Origin: Azospirillaceae bacterium
GTDB lineage: Bacteria; Pseudomonadota; Alphaproteobacteria; Azospirillales; Azospirillaceae
Assembly (NCBI GenBank): GCA_031291675.1
Contig: JARLIO010000011.1
Coordinates: 1 to 64,000, forward strand
DNA: 64,000 nt
Direction of reading: 5' to 3'
Below the pieces are notes generated by a model, which saw nothing but the letters and a program-made list of their open reading frames with translations, was not told the DNA's origin and searched no databases. Each line of letters opens with the position of its first letter. Position 1 is the first letter of the stretch. Shown here in pieces: positions 44,025 to 53,295 of this stretch. The position numbers were made by a program, and so were the translations under genes.

Positions 44025-44465
44025 TCAGCGTGGCGTCAGTGACCAGGCCGGCGCGTCCGACCGCCGTAGCGCGATTGCGATCAGGTAATTGGCGAAATCC
44101 GTCACCTTCAGCCTGACCGCCGCGGTTTCCGAGTCGCCGGATAGGGCGCGCGACACCAGAAAGTAATTCTCGACATGGCTGGGCGATACTTTGAACAGTC
44201 CGACCGCGCCCTTCAGACGCGGATAATAGAGCGCCTCGATCGGCTTTTCCTTGCGCCCGACACGGTCCAGCGCCTCCGCCTCGGTGACGTCGCCGGCCTC
44301 TTCGCGGCGCACCAGGGTCCAGTCGGTTTCGCCGCTCCACCCCGCCTCAATCACGGCTTTGACCGGTTCGTCGGCGATGCCGACTTTGAACACATGTTTG
44401 CTCAGTCCGACGTCGGATGCCCATTTCCCGAACTGTACGCTTCGCGCCACATAGATGACGGCCAT
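44025..44465 (-). CDS. Conserved hypothetical protein, possible GIY-YIG-like fold
   Basis: 146 aa. The order of segments IYVARS, HVFKVGIADE, WTLVRREE, EALYYPRLKGAVGLFKV and VENYFLVSRAL is like small alphaproteobacterial proteins of unknown function; the first two strands and the basic helix resemble a GIY-YIG/T5orf172 core, but the catalytic Arg/Glu pattern is not clear. GAGGAC lies 9 nt before the ATG. It may be a degenerate nuclease or a plain hypothetical. Confidence 0.65.
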   Translation of the reverse strand: MAVIYVARSVQFGKWASDVGLSKHVFKVGIADEPVKAVIEAGWSGETDWTLVRREEAGDVTEAEALDRVGRKEKPIEALYYPRLKGAVGLFKVSPSHVENYFLVSRALSGDSETAAVRLKVTDFANYLIAIALRRSDAPAWSLTPR

Positions 44466-44630
44466 GACTGCCGCGTCCTCGATTCCATTTCAATTCGTCG
44501 CGCGGTTCAGGCCGGCAGCAACGATCGCCACAGCGTGGGATCCACCATTGGAACCCGGCCGCGGCCCCATGTCCAACACGAAAATGACACGGGCGCGGGG
44601 GACGCTCCGACACCGGTCCCCGGTTGCGCC

Positions 44631-44906
44631 CTATTTTCGCGTCAAATCCAGTACGCCCTCGATCCAGGCCGAGCCGCGGGACAGGGTCAAGGCCGACCGG
44701 CCCGTCCCGGTGGCCCCGCCCCTGTGCCAATCATGCAGACGCATGACCAGCTCGGCGACATCCGGCGGCGGCAAATCGATCTGCATCGACTGAAGATAAT
44801 TCTCAATCACGATAATGGCGATTTTCAGGGTTTCCCGGTCCAAGGAGGGAGAACTCTGCGCTTTCTCGGGTGTTTTTACCGATTGCGCCTGTTGCCGATC
44901 GTCCAT
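44631..44906 (-). CDS. Small helical hypothetical protein
   Basis: 91 aa, not recognised. A polar N-terminus is followed by an amphipathic helix (ETLKIAIIVIENYLQSMQID), a PPPDVAELVMRLHDW segment and a basic tail. AGAGA precedes the ATG at 44906. The hydrophobic pattern argues for a folded small protein rather than a chance frame. Confidence 0.5.
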   Translation of the reverse strand: MDDRQQAQSVKTPEKAQSSPSLDRETLKIAIIVIENYLQSMQIDLPPPDVAELVMRLHDWHRGGATGTGRSALTLSRGSAWIEGVLDLTRK

Positions 44907-45455
44907 TGCATCTCTTTCGGTGTTCCCGGTCCTGGATCCACCGAACCGCCACGGATCGACCCGATGAATCGGCGCCGCGCTGAGACATCGCGCGCGGCCG
45001 GCGAATCCGATTATGCCCCTTCCGGAACCGGTCACGCGTCTCGGCCTCACGATCCTGCGAGGCGACCCAACGCCCGGGGCATGCGGCGCCAGCGGCCACC
45101 CGACCCGGCTCATCAAACCCGGCCCGCGCTGTGACGATGATTCCGTTTCGGATGGATCCGTCATCGTGAGGGCAGTATCACACAGACTCCGGTCCTGATG
45201 AAGAGGGAAGCATCCCATTACCGGCGTATCCACCCAAAGACGGCGGCTGCCATCCCGATCTCCCGCCGGAACCACCGCCACGATGGCGATCACGACGGGG
45301 ACTCCCGTCGTTTAACCTTGAATGCACTCCCGCTGTCGCAACATAGTCGAGCATTGGATTATGGCGTCAAACGCGCCGACCGACCCATGCTTCGAGCGAT
45401 CGCGGGTGGTTGGTTTCCCGGATCCGGTTTCTGCGCAATCCTGAGAGGGTTCTGT
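44907..45455. other. Intergenic region upstream of the DUF2147 gene
   Basis: 549 bp with no convincing gene. Base composition alternates between GC-rich and moderate; no repeat or terminator was seen. Confidence 0.45.
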
Positions 45456-45920
45456 ATGAAGGCCTTGTGCTTGTGGCTGGTGTCGATTGTTGTGGCGCTC
45501 GCCCTCGTGGCGACGCCCCACACTGTCACGGCCGCCGCCACGGCCCCGGTCGGGGTCTGGCTGACCGAATCGCGGGACGGCGCCATCGCGATCGCTCCCT
45601 GCGACAGCGGACTGTGTGGCGCGCTGGTCTGGTTCCAACCGGGCGACGGGGCCGAGAGCGCCCCCCCGGTCGATGAGCACAATCCCAAGCCGATGCTGCG
45701 CCATCGCCCGTTATGCGGGCTGACCATGATCACCGGGCTCACCGAGACCGAAGGCGGGTGGACCGGCTGGATCTACAACCCGTCCGATGGCAGTACCTAC
45801 CATACGCAACTGATAATGCACGCCGACGATACCCTCGAAGTCCATGGCTATGTCGGCATTCCCCTGCTGGGCAAGAGCCAGATCTGGGTCCGCGCGCCCG
45901 CCGACCTTGGTCATTGCTGA
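45456..45920 (+). CDS. DUF2147 family secreted protein
   Basis: 154 aa. A signal peptide (LWLVSIVVALALVATPHTVTA) is followed by the DUF2147 pattern: GVWLTESRDGAIAIAPCDSG, a second Cys in LCGALVW, WTGWIYNPSDGSTYHTQLIM and LEVHGYVGIPLLGKSQIWVR. Members are periplasmic beta-barrel-like proteins of unknown function. GAGAGG precedes the ATG. It converges with the TetR gene. Confidence 0.88.
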   Translation: MKALCLWLVSIVVALALVATPHTVTAAATAPVGVWLTESRDGAIAIAPCDSGLCGALVWFQPGDGAESAPPVDEHNPKPMLRHRPLCGLTMITGLTETEGGWTGWIYNPSDGSTYHTQLIMHADDTLEVHGYVGIPLLGKSQIWVRAPADLGHC

Positions 45921-45978
45921 GCCGGCGCCGAACGCGAAGACGGCGGCATCCGAACCGCCGACCAGCCTCAGGGACGTT

Positions 45979-46638
45979 TCAGCGAGCCACGGCGCCATCG
46001 ATCAGCGCCTCGGCCACCGCGAGCAGGGCGATGGCCGGACCGCCCGGACCAAAGGTCTGGCTGCTGGCGTAAGCGCCTTCCAGCAGCAGCAGCAGGCCAT
46101 CCCCCAGGGCGACCGGATCCCGCGCCACCAGCCGCGCCGCCATCTGCCGCAGTCGCTGACGCAGTTGCCGTTTGTTGGCTTCGGCAACCTGTCGGCCGGG
46201 ATGGTTGGCATCGGGGAATTCGATTGCCGCGTTGGTAAAAGGGCAGCCCCGATATCCCGGGCGCAACGCCAGACCCATGACCCGTTCGAACAGGGCCCGG
46301 ATCTGCGCCCGGGGGTCCCCGTCATGCTGCGCGACGATCCGGTCCCAAGAGCGCCAATAATTCGCGTCGGCATCCTCGAGATAGGCCCCGACCAGCGCAT
46401 CCTTGGAGCCGAAATGGCGATACAGGCTCATCTTGGTGACGCCGGCCCGCTCAACGACGGCCTCGACGCCAACGGCCCGGATGCCGTCCCGGTAAAACAA
46501 CTCCCTGGCAGCATCCAGGACCCGATCCCGCGCCGGACGAACGCCGGTCGACTCGGGATCCGGAGCCGCCTGGGCTGACGTCCCCCCGGCATCGGCCCCC
46601 GCGCCGCCAGCCGCCTGACCCACAGCATCCTCTGTCAC
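45979..46638 (-). CDS. TetR family transcriptional regulator
   Basis: 219 aa. After a disordered 35-residue N-terminus comes the HTH DRVLDAARELFYRDGIRAVG then VVERAGVTKMSLYRHFGSKD, and a helical ligand domain. GTG at 46638 is taken as start, following GGAAAG; upstream open frame belongs to another frame of the MFS gene. Two copies of a TetR-type palindrome lie in the divergent region, so it probably represses itself and the MFS gene at 46822. Confidence 0.88.
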   Translation of the reverse strand: MTEDAVGQAAGGAGADAGGTSAQAAPDPESTGVRPARDRVLDAARELFYRDGIRAVGVEAVVERAGVTKMSLYRHFGSKDALVGAYLEDADANYWRSWDRIVAQHDGDPRAQIRALFERVMGLALRPGYRGCPFTNAAIEFPDANHPGRQVAEANKRQLRQRLRQMAARLVARDPVALGDGLLLLLEGAYASSQTFGPGGPAIALLAVAEALIDGAVAR

Positions 46639-46678
46639 AGCGCTTTCCGCCCTCCCGAGCAAATTCCTCTTGAAATGA

Positions 46679-46725
46679 GACCGACCGGTCCGTACCTTCA
46701 CGAGCAAGATACCGACCGGTTGGTC
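46679..46725. promoter_or_regulatory. Pair of TetR-type operators between divergent genes
   Basis: GACCGACCGGTCC (46679-46691) and ACCGACCGGTTGGTC (46711-46725) share an ACCGACCGGT core and are near-palindromes, with centres about 32 bp apart. They lie between the tetR and MFS starts, suggesting repression of both. Confidence 0.65.
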
Positions 46726-46821
46726 GCATGCCTTTTGTAGTTCATTGACGCCCGGCTGTCCATCCTGCGCATCGTCACGCCGATGCCGGCAAGAGGCGGC
46801 CGACAACCCGAGGAGTCGGAC

Positions 46822-48114
46822 ATGCCCGGTATTTCCCGTGCCGTCCAGGCCATCACCGGTCACAAACTGCATTATGCCTGGATCGTTGTCGGCCTGACCT
46901 TCCTGGTGATGCTGACCGCGGCGGGAATCCGGGCGACCCCCAGTGTGCTGATCGTCCCGCTGGAGCAGTCCTTGCACTGGAGCCGCGCCAGCATCTCGCT
47001 CGCGATCGCGATCAATATCGCGCTTTATGGTTTGATGGGCCCCTTCGCGGCGGCCTTGATGCAGCGCATCGGCGTGCGTCTGACCATCATCATCGCGCTC
47101 GGCCTGCTGTGTCTGGGGACCGCGATCAGCACCACGATGACCCGGCCCTGGCATATGATCCTGTTGTGGGGATTGATGGTTGGCGCCGGGACCGGAATTG
47201 TCGGCATGACCCTGGGTGCCACGATCGCTACCCGCTGGTTTGACAGGCGGCGCGGGCTGGTCATGGGTGTCCTGTCCGCCAGTTCGGCCACGGGCCAGCT
47301 GGTATTTCTGCCGGCGCTGGCCTGGATCGCCGAGACCTGGGGCTGGCGGCCGGTCTCCTGGACGATGGCCACGGTCGCGCTCCTGGCAATCCCGCTGGTG
47401 GCGCTGCTGCTGCCGGAGCGGCCCGCGCAACTGGGCCTGGCGCCGCTCGGCGGCACGCGGCAGCCGGAGTTGCCGTCAAACCAGCAAAACCCGGTGGTCG
47501 TGGCGGTGAGAATGCTGGGCCGTGCCGGCAGGTCCCGCGATTTCTGGCTGCTGTTCGCCAGCTTCTTCGTCTGCGGCGCCAGCACCAACGGCCTGATCGG
47601 CACCCACCTGATTCCCGCCTGCCTCGACGAAGGCATACCGGAGACCGGTGGTGCCGCCTTGTTGGCGATGATGGGGATCTTCGATCTGGTGGGCACCACG
47701 GCATCGGGCTGGCTATCCGACCGCTATGACAACCGGGTCCTGTTGTTCTGGTATTACGGGTTGCGCGGCCTGTCGCTGCTGTTCCTGCCCTTCGCTTTCG
47801 GCCTGTCCTACCCCGGCCTGGCGCTGTTTGCGGTGTTTTTCGGTCTCGACTGGATCGCCACCGTTCCCCCGACCTTGCGCCTGACCACGGATGTGTTCGG
47901 CAGCCGTGACGCCCCGGTTGTCTTTGGTTGGATCCTCGCCGGTCACCAGTTGGGCGCCGCCGCCGCGGCGTTGGAGGCCGGCATGATGCGGGCCGCGTTG
48001 GGGCGCTACCTCGAAGCCTTCATGATTTCCGGTGTGCTGTGCGTTGGCGCCGCCATCATCGTGCTGAGGATCGGGCGCGACCGGATCCCGGGCCCGGTCG
48101 AGGCGCTTTCCTGA
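46822..48114 (+). CDS. MFS transporter (MCT/oxalate-formate antiporter-like)
   Basis: 430 aa, twelve membrane segments. Features are SRASISLAIAINIALYGLMG, TRWFDRRRGLVMGVLSASSA and, in the second half, GWLSDRYDNRVLLFWYYG followed by FGLDWIATVPPTLRLTTDVF. These fit the monocarboxylate/oxalate-formate type MFS. GAGGAG lies 7 nt before the ATG at 46822. The divergent TetR gene and operators suggest substrate-induced expression. Confidence 0.9.
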   Translation: MPGISRAVQAITGHKLHYAWIVVGLTFLVMLTAAGIRATPSVLIVPLEQSLHWSRASISLAIAINIALYGLMGPFAAALMQRIGVRLTIIIALGLLCLGTAISTTMTRPWHMILLWGLMVGAGTGIVGMTLGATIATRWFDRRRGLVMGVLSASSATGQLVFLPALAWIAETWGWRPVSWTMATVALLAIPLVALLLPERPAQLGLAPLGGTRQPELPSNQQNPVVVAVRMLGRAGRSRDFWLLFASFFVCGASTNGLIGTHLIPACLDEGIPETGGAALLAMMGIFDLVGTTASGWLSDRYDNRVLLFWYYGLRGLSLLFLPFAFGLSYPGLALFAVFFGLDWIATVPPTLRLTTDVFGSRDAPVVFGWILAGHQLGAAAAALEAGMMRAALGRYLEAFMISGVLCVGAAIIVLRIGRDRIPGPVEALS

Positions 48115-48191
48115 CCCCACCGGCCCCCGGCCAAAACCAGGACCGGGCGGCAACCATTTACGGCGCGGCCGCCCGGCGTCATACTGGCACG

Positions 48192-48896
48192 ATGCATGAC
48201 CCAATCGGACTCAAGGCTGAGGACACGGAGACGATCCGCGGCACCGTCCTGTTCCAGCGCCTCGGAGACCGTGGCCTGCGCGCGCTGTTGGCGCAGGCCA
48301 CGGTGCGTACGCTGGATCGCGGCGCGACCCTGTTTTTGCAGGGCGAGCCGGCAGATCGCTTCTTCGTCCTGTTGCGCGGCTGGGTCAAACTATACCGCCT
48401 GGGCCGCGACGGCAGTGAGGCGGTCGTCGCCCTGGTTGGCCCCGGAGAAACCTTCGCCGAAGCGGCGGTGTTTGCCCATGGCGGCTTTCCGGTCTGCGCC
48501 CAGGCGATCGATTCGATCCGCATCCTGACGATGACCGCTGCCAGCTTCGCCCGGACCATCCGCGAGGACGAAGAGATCGCATTCGCAATGCTGGCGGCGA
48601 TGTCGATGCGGTTGCGCCATCTGGTCTCGCAGGTCGAGCAACTCCAGGTGCGCCCGGCGCCCCAGCGGCTGGCTTCGTTCCTGCTGCAATTCTGCGCGGC
48701 GACGACCGGATCCGCCTCCTTCGCCCTGCCATTCGACAAGGCGCTCGCCGCCAAGCGGCTCGGGATGCAGCCCGAGACGTTTTCCCGGGCGCTGGGCAAG
48801 CTGCGCCCGCTCGGTGTCAGCGTCGACGGCCCGACATTCCTGATCGCCGACGTCGAGCGCCTGCGCGACTTTTGCAGCGAGGATGCGCAAACCTGA
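48192..48896 (+). CDS. Crp/Fnr family transcriptional regulator (Dnr-like)
   Basis: 234 aa. The cyclic-nucleotide-type beta-barrel (GATLFLQGEPADRFFVLLRG, GPGETFAEAAVF) is followed by the dimer helix and a C-terminal HTH whose recognition segment is AAKRLGMQPETFSRALGKL. The PETFSR motif is that of FNR/Dnr/NnrR-type regulators. No N-terminal Fe-S cysteines are present, so oxygen sensing by FNR chemistry is unlikely; a haem/NO-sensing Dnr role is possible. No nitrogen-oxide genes adjoin it. Confidence 0.88.
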   Translation: MHDPIGLKAEDTETIRGTVLFQRLGDRGLRALLAQATVRTLDRGATLFLQGEPADRFFVLLRGWVKLYRLGRDGSEAVVALVGPGETFAEAAVFAHGGFPVCAQAIDSIRILTMTAASFARTIREDEEIAFAMLAAMSMRLRHLVSQVEQLQVRPAPQRLASFLLQFCAATTGSASFALPFDKALAAKRLGMQPETFSRALGKLRPLGVSVDGPTFLIADVERLRDFCSEDAQT

Positions 48897-48910
48897 CGAC
48901 CGGCCCGCTG

Positions 48911-51900
48911 TCACGAGGGGGGCGGCGCGTCCTTCATCTTGCGATAGCCATTCAGGAAATCCTGAAACAGCGAAACCTCGGCAACCCGGTTCTTGATCGA
49001 TTGCGCGTCACCGAGACCGGTGGCCTGGTCCGGCCGGGTCAACAGCAGGAAGGTATTGGCGTCGGGACCCGTGGCCATCGCGGTGGAAAAATCCTTGCGC
49101 AACTGGCCCAACGCCGCGGAATCGCCGGCCATCGACAAGGCGATGGCCCGATTGATCACCAACTGCGACGTCTTGAGATCCAGCGGCGGGGCGCCGGCCG
49201 CTGGCCCTGGACCGATCAGGCGTGCCAGCACCGCCGCGGACTCGGCCCACTGTCCCGCCTGCCGGGCGATATCGCTGCGCAGATACTCGGCGGGCCGGCT
49301 GTTGTCATTGGCCAGCAACTGCAACGCTTCAGCCGTCTTGCCGCTCATCGCCAGCGCCTTGGCGCGCATCGTTCGTCGTTCGGATTGCTGATCGGTGGTG
49401 AGTTCGGGGACCTCGCTTTCATCAAGAGCTTTGACCGCCAGATCCCCCTTGCCATCGAGCAACCGGATCGCCGCCAGACGGGTCCCGACTTCGCCCTTTT
49501 TCTGTCCCTGAAGCCGGAAATTGACCTGATGTTCCAGCAGGTCGCCGGCACGGTCGAGCAGGTCGATCTCGACCAGTCGCTCCGCCAGCTTGCGGATGAT
49601 TTCATCGCCGTCGTCGCCGACCGGCGTCAGCTCCTTGAACTGGTCATACAGCCCCAGAGCCTCGACCGGGTTGAGCTGCGCGGCACCGTCCTTGATGAAG
49701 ATATCGCGAAATGCCGTGGTCATCTCCCCGGCGATCCCGGCCGAACGGGGATTGTCCGGGAACAAAGCCTCGGTCTCGCGCAAGGCGGCAAAACCGGCGG
49801 GATAGTTCCCCGCCATCAGGTGCACCTGGCCCCGGCGATGCAGAATATCGAATTCCAGGTCGTCACCGCGCCACGCGAATCGGAGCCGTTCCAACCGGAC
49901 CGCGGCATCGGCTGGTTTCAGGCGTCCTTGAGCCAGGTCCAGATTGATCAGCGCCAATTCCCCGCGCACCTGATAAAGGTGATCGCTGCTGTTGGATGCG
50001 GCCTTGAACATCTCCTCGGCGCGGGAGATCTTGCCCTGCTGGCTCAGAAGGACGCCGTTGAAATATTGCACGGCCGGCAAACTGTTGGCCGACCCGCCGC
50101 TGCGGGCCGACATCCGGTTCAACAGCCGCTGGGCCTCGGTCTGATTTCCGGTTTCGGTCGCGGCCTCGATCGCGGCCATCGCGACCCGGGTGAACAGCGG
50201 ATCGGGGTAGGTGTCAAGGCGGGCCGACGACGCCCCCAGCAATTGCGCCGCGCGCCCCCATTCATGACGTTTTGCCGCGGCCACGCCCTGCCAGATCTTG
50301 ACGTCGGGATATTGTTGCAAGTCCGGGTCGCTCAGGTCCTGATCACCCTCGGCGACCATGTCGTCAAGAACGCGGGCGGCGCCACGCAATCCCTTGAAGT
50401 TGGTGTTGGTGTTGAAATCGGGATGGGCCGCGGCCAGCATATCCATCAGCCCCACCGCCTCGGCGCCATAGCCACGGGCAAAATAGAACCGGGCCAATTC
50501 GGCCTCGGCCTGCGGCCGGGTCTCCTCGGTCGCCTTCTCGATCGTGTGCTGCAGCATCTGGCGCGCCGTCGAGAAATCCTTGGCGTCACCGTGCCGCCAG
50601 GCCTCAAGGTCGAACAGCGGGGCCGGTGCGGTATCACTGGGCGGCGCCAACGCGGCCGGGGGCGTGATTCCGGCGAAATCGGCGGCAGGCGACAATTTCA
50701 AACCACTTGCGGTTGAGATCGCGACGCCGTCGGCGGCGGCATGAACCCCGACATTGTCTGCGGTGGGCCTGACGACGATGCCCTGGACCGCAGGCAACAG
50801 CTCGAGCTGGGCATAACTTCGCCGCTCGGTGACGGCCTGGCCGGCAACCGGTAATGTCGCGACATACAGGAGGTCGCCGACGGTCGGATCCAGCAGCGAC
50901 ACCACCGTGGCGGCATCTTCGGCATGGACCAGGATCCGGGCCCCGAACGGATTGTCGGGATCGGCAACGACAGGAAGCGACGCCACGGGCGGCGCCGGCG
51001 GTGCGCTCAGCGCGACCTGCCATTTCGTGTCCTGGCGCGTGACCTTGGGGACCAGCGTCGGCGGCACCGAAATGCGAAAGGCACTGACCGAAGAACTCGG
51101 TACCGCTTCGGGTTGCCCGATCTGATAACTGCCGGGGATGATGCCGATCCCGCTGGGCAACGTCAATTTGCGGTCAAACACGACGTAGAGATAGCCTGAG
51201 CGCTGGTAAACGGCGGCCGAGGATGGCTGCTGGGGATCGAAGGTCAGGACCGCGTCGGCGGTCGGGGCCGTGGCGGGCACCGCGCCCGCACCCCCGGGTC
51301 CTGCCGGCGCATTGCCGGCGCCGGCCGCCGCCGCGCCCGGTTTCGCCGCATCCAAGCTGGGCGCGGGTGCCGGGGTGGTGGGTGCCGGCGTTGCGGGCGT
51401 TGCCGGCGCCGGGGATGCCGCCGCCGCGGGCCTGGCGGCGTCGCCCCCCGCCTTGGCCGCCGCGGCCGGATCAGACGGTTTCGTTTTCCCCGGATCGGTT
51501 TTCCCCGGATCGACCAGATCAAGCACGAGGGTCCGCCCCTCGCGGGAATGCCGGACCTGGGCTCCAGCGCGCAGTGTCAGTTTGAGCTGCAACGGCGAGC
51601 TCTGGGCCTCGACAATGCGCTCGAGATTGCGCAGACGCATCCGGCCCAGCACCGCGGCATCAAGGCGCCCTGGCCGATCGAAGGTGAGCGTGACCGTGCG
51701 GTCGTCCTGGGCAACGGTGTAGCCGACCTCCCCCGGCCACGCCAGCACCAGCCGGGAAAAGCCGGGATGGCTGCCATAACGCAGGCCGATCAGCGGCACG
51801 GCGGCGGCCGGCGGCGGCGCGTTCTGAGCCCGGACGGGCACGACCAGGGCGATCAGCATCAGGATCAGAACCGCGCCCTGACACCAGCGGATATATGACC

Positions 51901-51913
51901 TAGTGGCGATCAT
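48911..51913 (-). CDS. Large TPR-type periplasmic/envelope protein of the flagellar cluster
   Basis: About 1000 aa. A signal-type helix (CQGAVLILMLIALVVPVRA) is followed by a beta-rich AMIN-like domain, an Ala/Pro-rich linker containing a duplicated DPGKT unit, another beta domain, and about 500 residues of helical repeats of TPR type (AEAELARFYFARGYGAEAVG; LDTYPDPLFTRVAMAAIEAA). It is last in the minus-strand flagellar operon and overlaps the MotB-like gene by 14 bp. Proteins of this kind occur beside motor genes in Rhodospirillales; a role in envelope anchoring of the motor is inferred. Confidence 0.72.
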   Translation of the reverse strand: MIATRSYIRWCQGAVLILMLIALVVPVRAQNAPPPAAAVPLIGLRYGSHPGFSRLVLAWPGEVGYTVAQDDRTVTLTFDRPGRLDAAVLGRMRLRNLERIVEAQSSPLQLKLTLRAGAQVRHSREGRTLVLDLVDPGKTDPGKTKPSDPAAAAKAGGDAARPAAAASPAPATPATPAPTTPAPAPSLDAAKPGAAAAGAGNAPAGPGGAGAVPATAPTADAVLTFDPQQPSSAAVYQRSGYLYVVFDRKLTLPSGIGIIPGSYQIGQPEAVPSSSVSAFRISVPPTLVPKVTRQDTKWQVALSAPPAPPVASLPVVADPDNPFGARILVHAEDAATVVSLLDPTVGDLLYVATLPVAGQAVTERRSYAQLELLPAVQGIVVRPTADNVGVHAAADGVAISTASGLKLSPAADFAGITPPAALAPPSDTAPAPLFDLEAWRHGDAKDFSTARQMLQHTIEKATEETRPQAEAELARFYFARGYGAEAVGLMDMLAAAHPDFNTNTNFKGLRGAARVLDDMVAEGDQDLSDPDLQQYPDVKIWQGVAAAKRHEWGRAAQLLGASSARLDTYPDPLFTRVAMAAIEAATETGNQTEAQRLLNRMSARSGGSANSLPAVQYFNGVLLSQQGKISRAEEMFKAASNSSDHLYQVRGELALINLDLAQGRLKPADAAVRLERLRFAWRGDDLEFDILHRRGQVHLMAGNYPAGFAALRETEALFPDNPRSAGIAGEMTTAFRDIFIKDGAAQLNPVEALGLYDQFKELTPVGDDGDEIIRKLAERLVEIDLLDRAGDLLEHQVNFRLQGQKKGEVGTRLAAIRLLDGKGDLAVKALDESEVPELTTDQQSERRTMRAKALAMSGKTAEALQLLANDNSRPAEYLRSDIARQAGQWAESAAVLARLIGPGPAAGAPPLDLKTSQLVINRAIALSMAGDSAALGQLRKDFSTAMATGPDANTFLLLTRPDQATGLGDAQSIKNRVAEVSLFQDFLNGYRKMKDAPPPS

Positions 51914-52628
51914 GATCCCGCACCAATATCGCCAAAGTTGAACTGCCGGTTCCCGGTCCGGCCGGCGCCACCAGGGCCGTGATATCGCGGACAAAGCCGG
52001 TCTGGCGTAACGCCATTGTCAATCCGAGGGCCTGACTCAGTGCCTTGCGCCATCCGGCGTCATCGGCGTCCGGCGCGCTATAGCCAATCGCCTCGACGCC
52101 GTTATCCAGGCGGTCCAGGGCACCACCGAGGCGGGTCAGCATCCGTCGGCCCCGATCGGAGAGATGGCCATCGCCGTCAAACAGAGCGGATGTCGGTAGA
52201 TCGATGGCAACGCGATCCGGGAGACGCCGTAACGTCGCCAGATGCAGGTCGTCATCCTCGGCGAGCTGTCGGTCAAGGATCGCGGCGAGATAGTCCAGGT
52301 TGATTGCCGGGACCGGCTTGGTCAAACGCGGCACGAACGCGGCCCCCGACGACGCGCCGGCATTCGCCGCGGGAACCGCGCCGACGCCGAGACCCGCCGT
52401 GAGTTTGCGCAACTGCGCCCGGTCCGGCTCGCTCATGGCATAAAGCAGGATGAAGAAGCTCAGCATCAGGCAGCAGAGGTCGGTGAAGCTGATCATCCAG
52501 GGCTGGCGCAACACCCGCCGTGGCGGCCGCACCGGCACCAGAGTGGGCGAGGCCCATGGTTTGGCGCCACGGCCTCGGCTGCCATTCGCGAGGCTGTCGC
52601 CGCTTGGCGGTCCGGCGTGATTAACCAT
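51900..52628 (-). CDS. MotB-like flagellar stator protein
   Basis: 242 aa. A basic cytoplasmic N-terminus leads to a membrane helix PWMISFTDLCCLMLSFFILL, matching the MotB plug region with the essential proton-carrying Asp in the TDL motif. The C-terminal OmpA-like peptidoglycan domain is short and divergent (LFDGDGHLSDRGRRML). With an ion-carrying Asp it could form a stator with a MotA encoded elsewhere; no motA is in the window. Confidence 0.8.
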   Translation of the reverse strand: MVNHAGPPSGDSLANGSRGRGAKPWASPTLVPVRPPRRVLRQPWMISFTDLCCLMLSFFILLYAMSEPDRAQLRKLTAGLGVGAVPAANAGASSGAAFVPRLTKPVPAINLDYLAAILDRQLAEDDDLHLATLRRLPDRVAIDLPTSALFDGDGHLSDRGRRMLTRLGGALDRLDNGVEAIGYSAPDADDAGWRKALSQALGLTMALRQTGFVRDITALVAPAGPGTGSSTLAILVRDHDRH

Positions 52629-53286
52629 GCGGCCCCCCGGCGGCGTGAACCGAGAGGATCAAGCGGATTTCCCCTGCCTGGCCGTGCTCGAGCCCCGCCG
52701 CAATCAGATCGGCCGGGACGCCGCGTCGAAACAGGGTCCGGGCGAAGGCCGCGGCGCGGCTGACCGCGAGATCATGGCCCAGCGTGGCCCCGACGGCGGT
52801 GTTGATCCCGATCAGGGCTTGCAGATCGACACGAACCCCCGCCGGAGGCTGACGCAGCGCATCGGCCAGACGGTCGAGCAGGCCGGCGCGAACCGCCAGC
52901 AACTCCGCCTGCTCAGGGTCAAAGAGCCGCTCGATCGGCAAGCGCAGAACCAGGACCGCGCCGTTGCCGGCCAGATCGACATGGGCACCCTCGATGTCGG
53001 CGCCGACCTGGGCGCCGAGGCGCTGGAACAGTGGCAGCCCTTCGCCGGGCAGGATCGCGCTGGCCTCGATCTCGGGCAGGCGGATCAGCGGCCCCCGGCC
53101 CCGCGCCGCGAATGCCGTGTCGAGACTGGCCATGACCGCCCTGACCCGATTCTTCTGCATGCTGGACAGGGCGACCAGGGTCGCAAACACGGCGAGCATC
53201 ACCAGGAACAATGACATCAACAGTGTCAACGCCCCCCGGCCCGACGTCAAACTTTCTTCGGCCGGAGCCCGACGCGGCGGCACCAT
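52621..53286 (-). CDS. MotB/OmpA-like membrane protein lacking the stator Asp
   Basis: 221 aa with one N-terminal membrane helix (LTLLMSLFLVMLAVFATLVALS) and a periplasmic domain that has OmpA-like segments (LFDPEQAELLAVRAGLLDRL; DLAVSRAAAFARTLFRRGV). Unlike the following MotB-like protein, its helix has no Asp, so it cannot carry protons. It may be an accessory stator or peptidoglycan-anchor subunit. The gene overlaps its downstream neighbour by 8 bp. Confidence 0.72.
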   Translation of the reverse strand: MVPPRRAPAEESLTSGRGALTLLMSLFLVMLAVFATLVALSSMQKNRVRAVMASLDTAFAARGRGPLIRLPEIEASAILPGEGLPLFQRLGAQVGADIEGAHVDLAGNGAVLVLRLPIERLFDPEQAELLAVRAGLLDRLADALRQPPAGVRVDLQALIGINTAVGATLGHDLAVSRAAAFARTLFRRGVPADLIAAGLEHGQAGEIRLILSVHAAGGPHG

Positions 53287-53295
53287 GGCGTGCCC

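Noticed and set aside
43814-44042. Open frame reading through the second MITE-like repeat
   Set aside because: The reading arises from the repeat itself; the other copy gives a similar peptide from non-coding DNA.
46639-47430. Upstream extension of the TetR frame into the MFS region
   Set aside because: It is low-complexity, antisense to the MFS gene; a GTG with ribosome site at 46638 gives a normal TetR protein.
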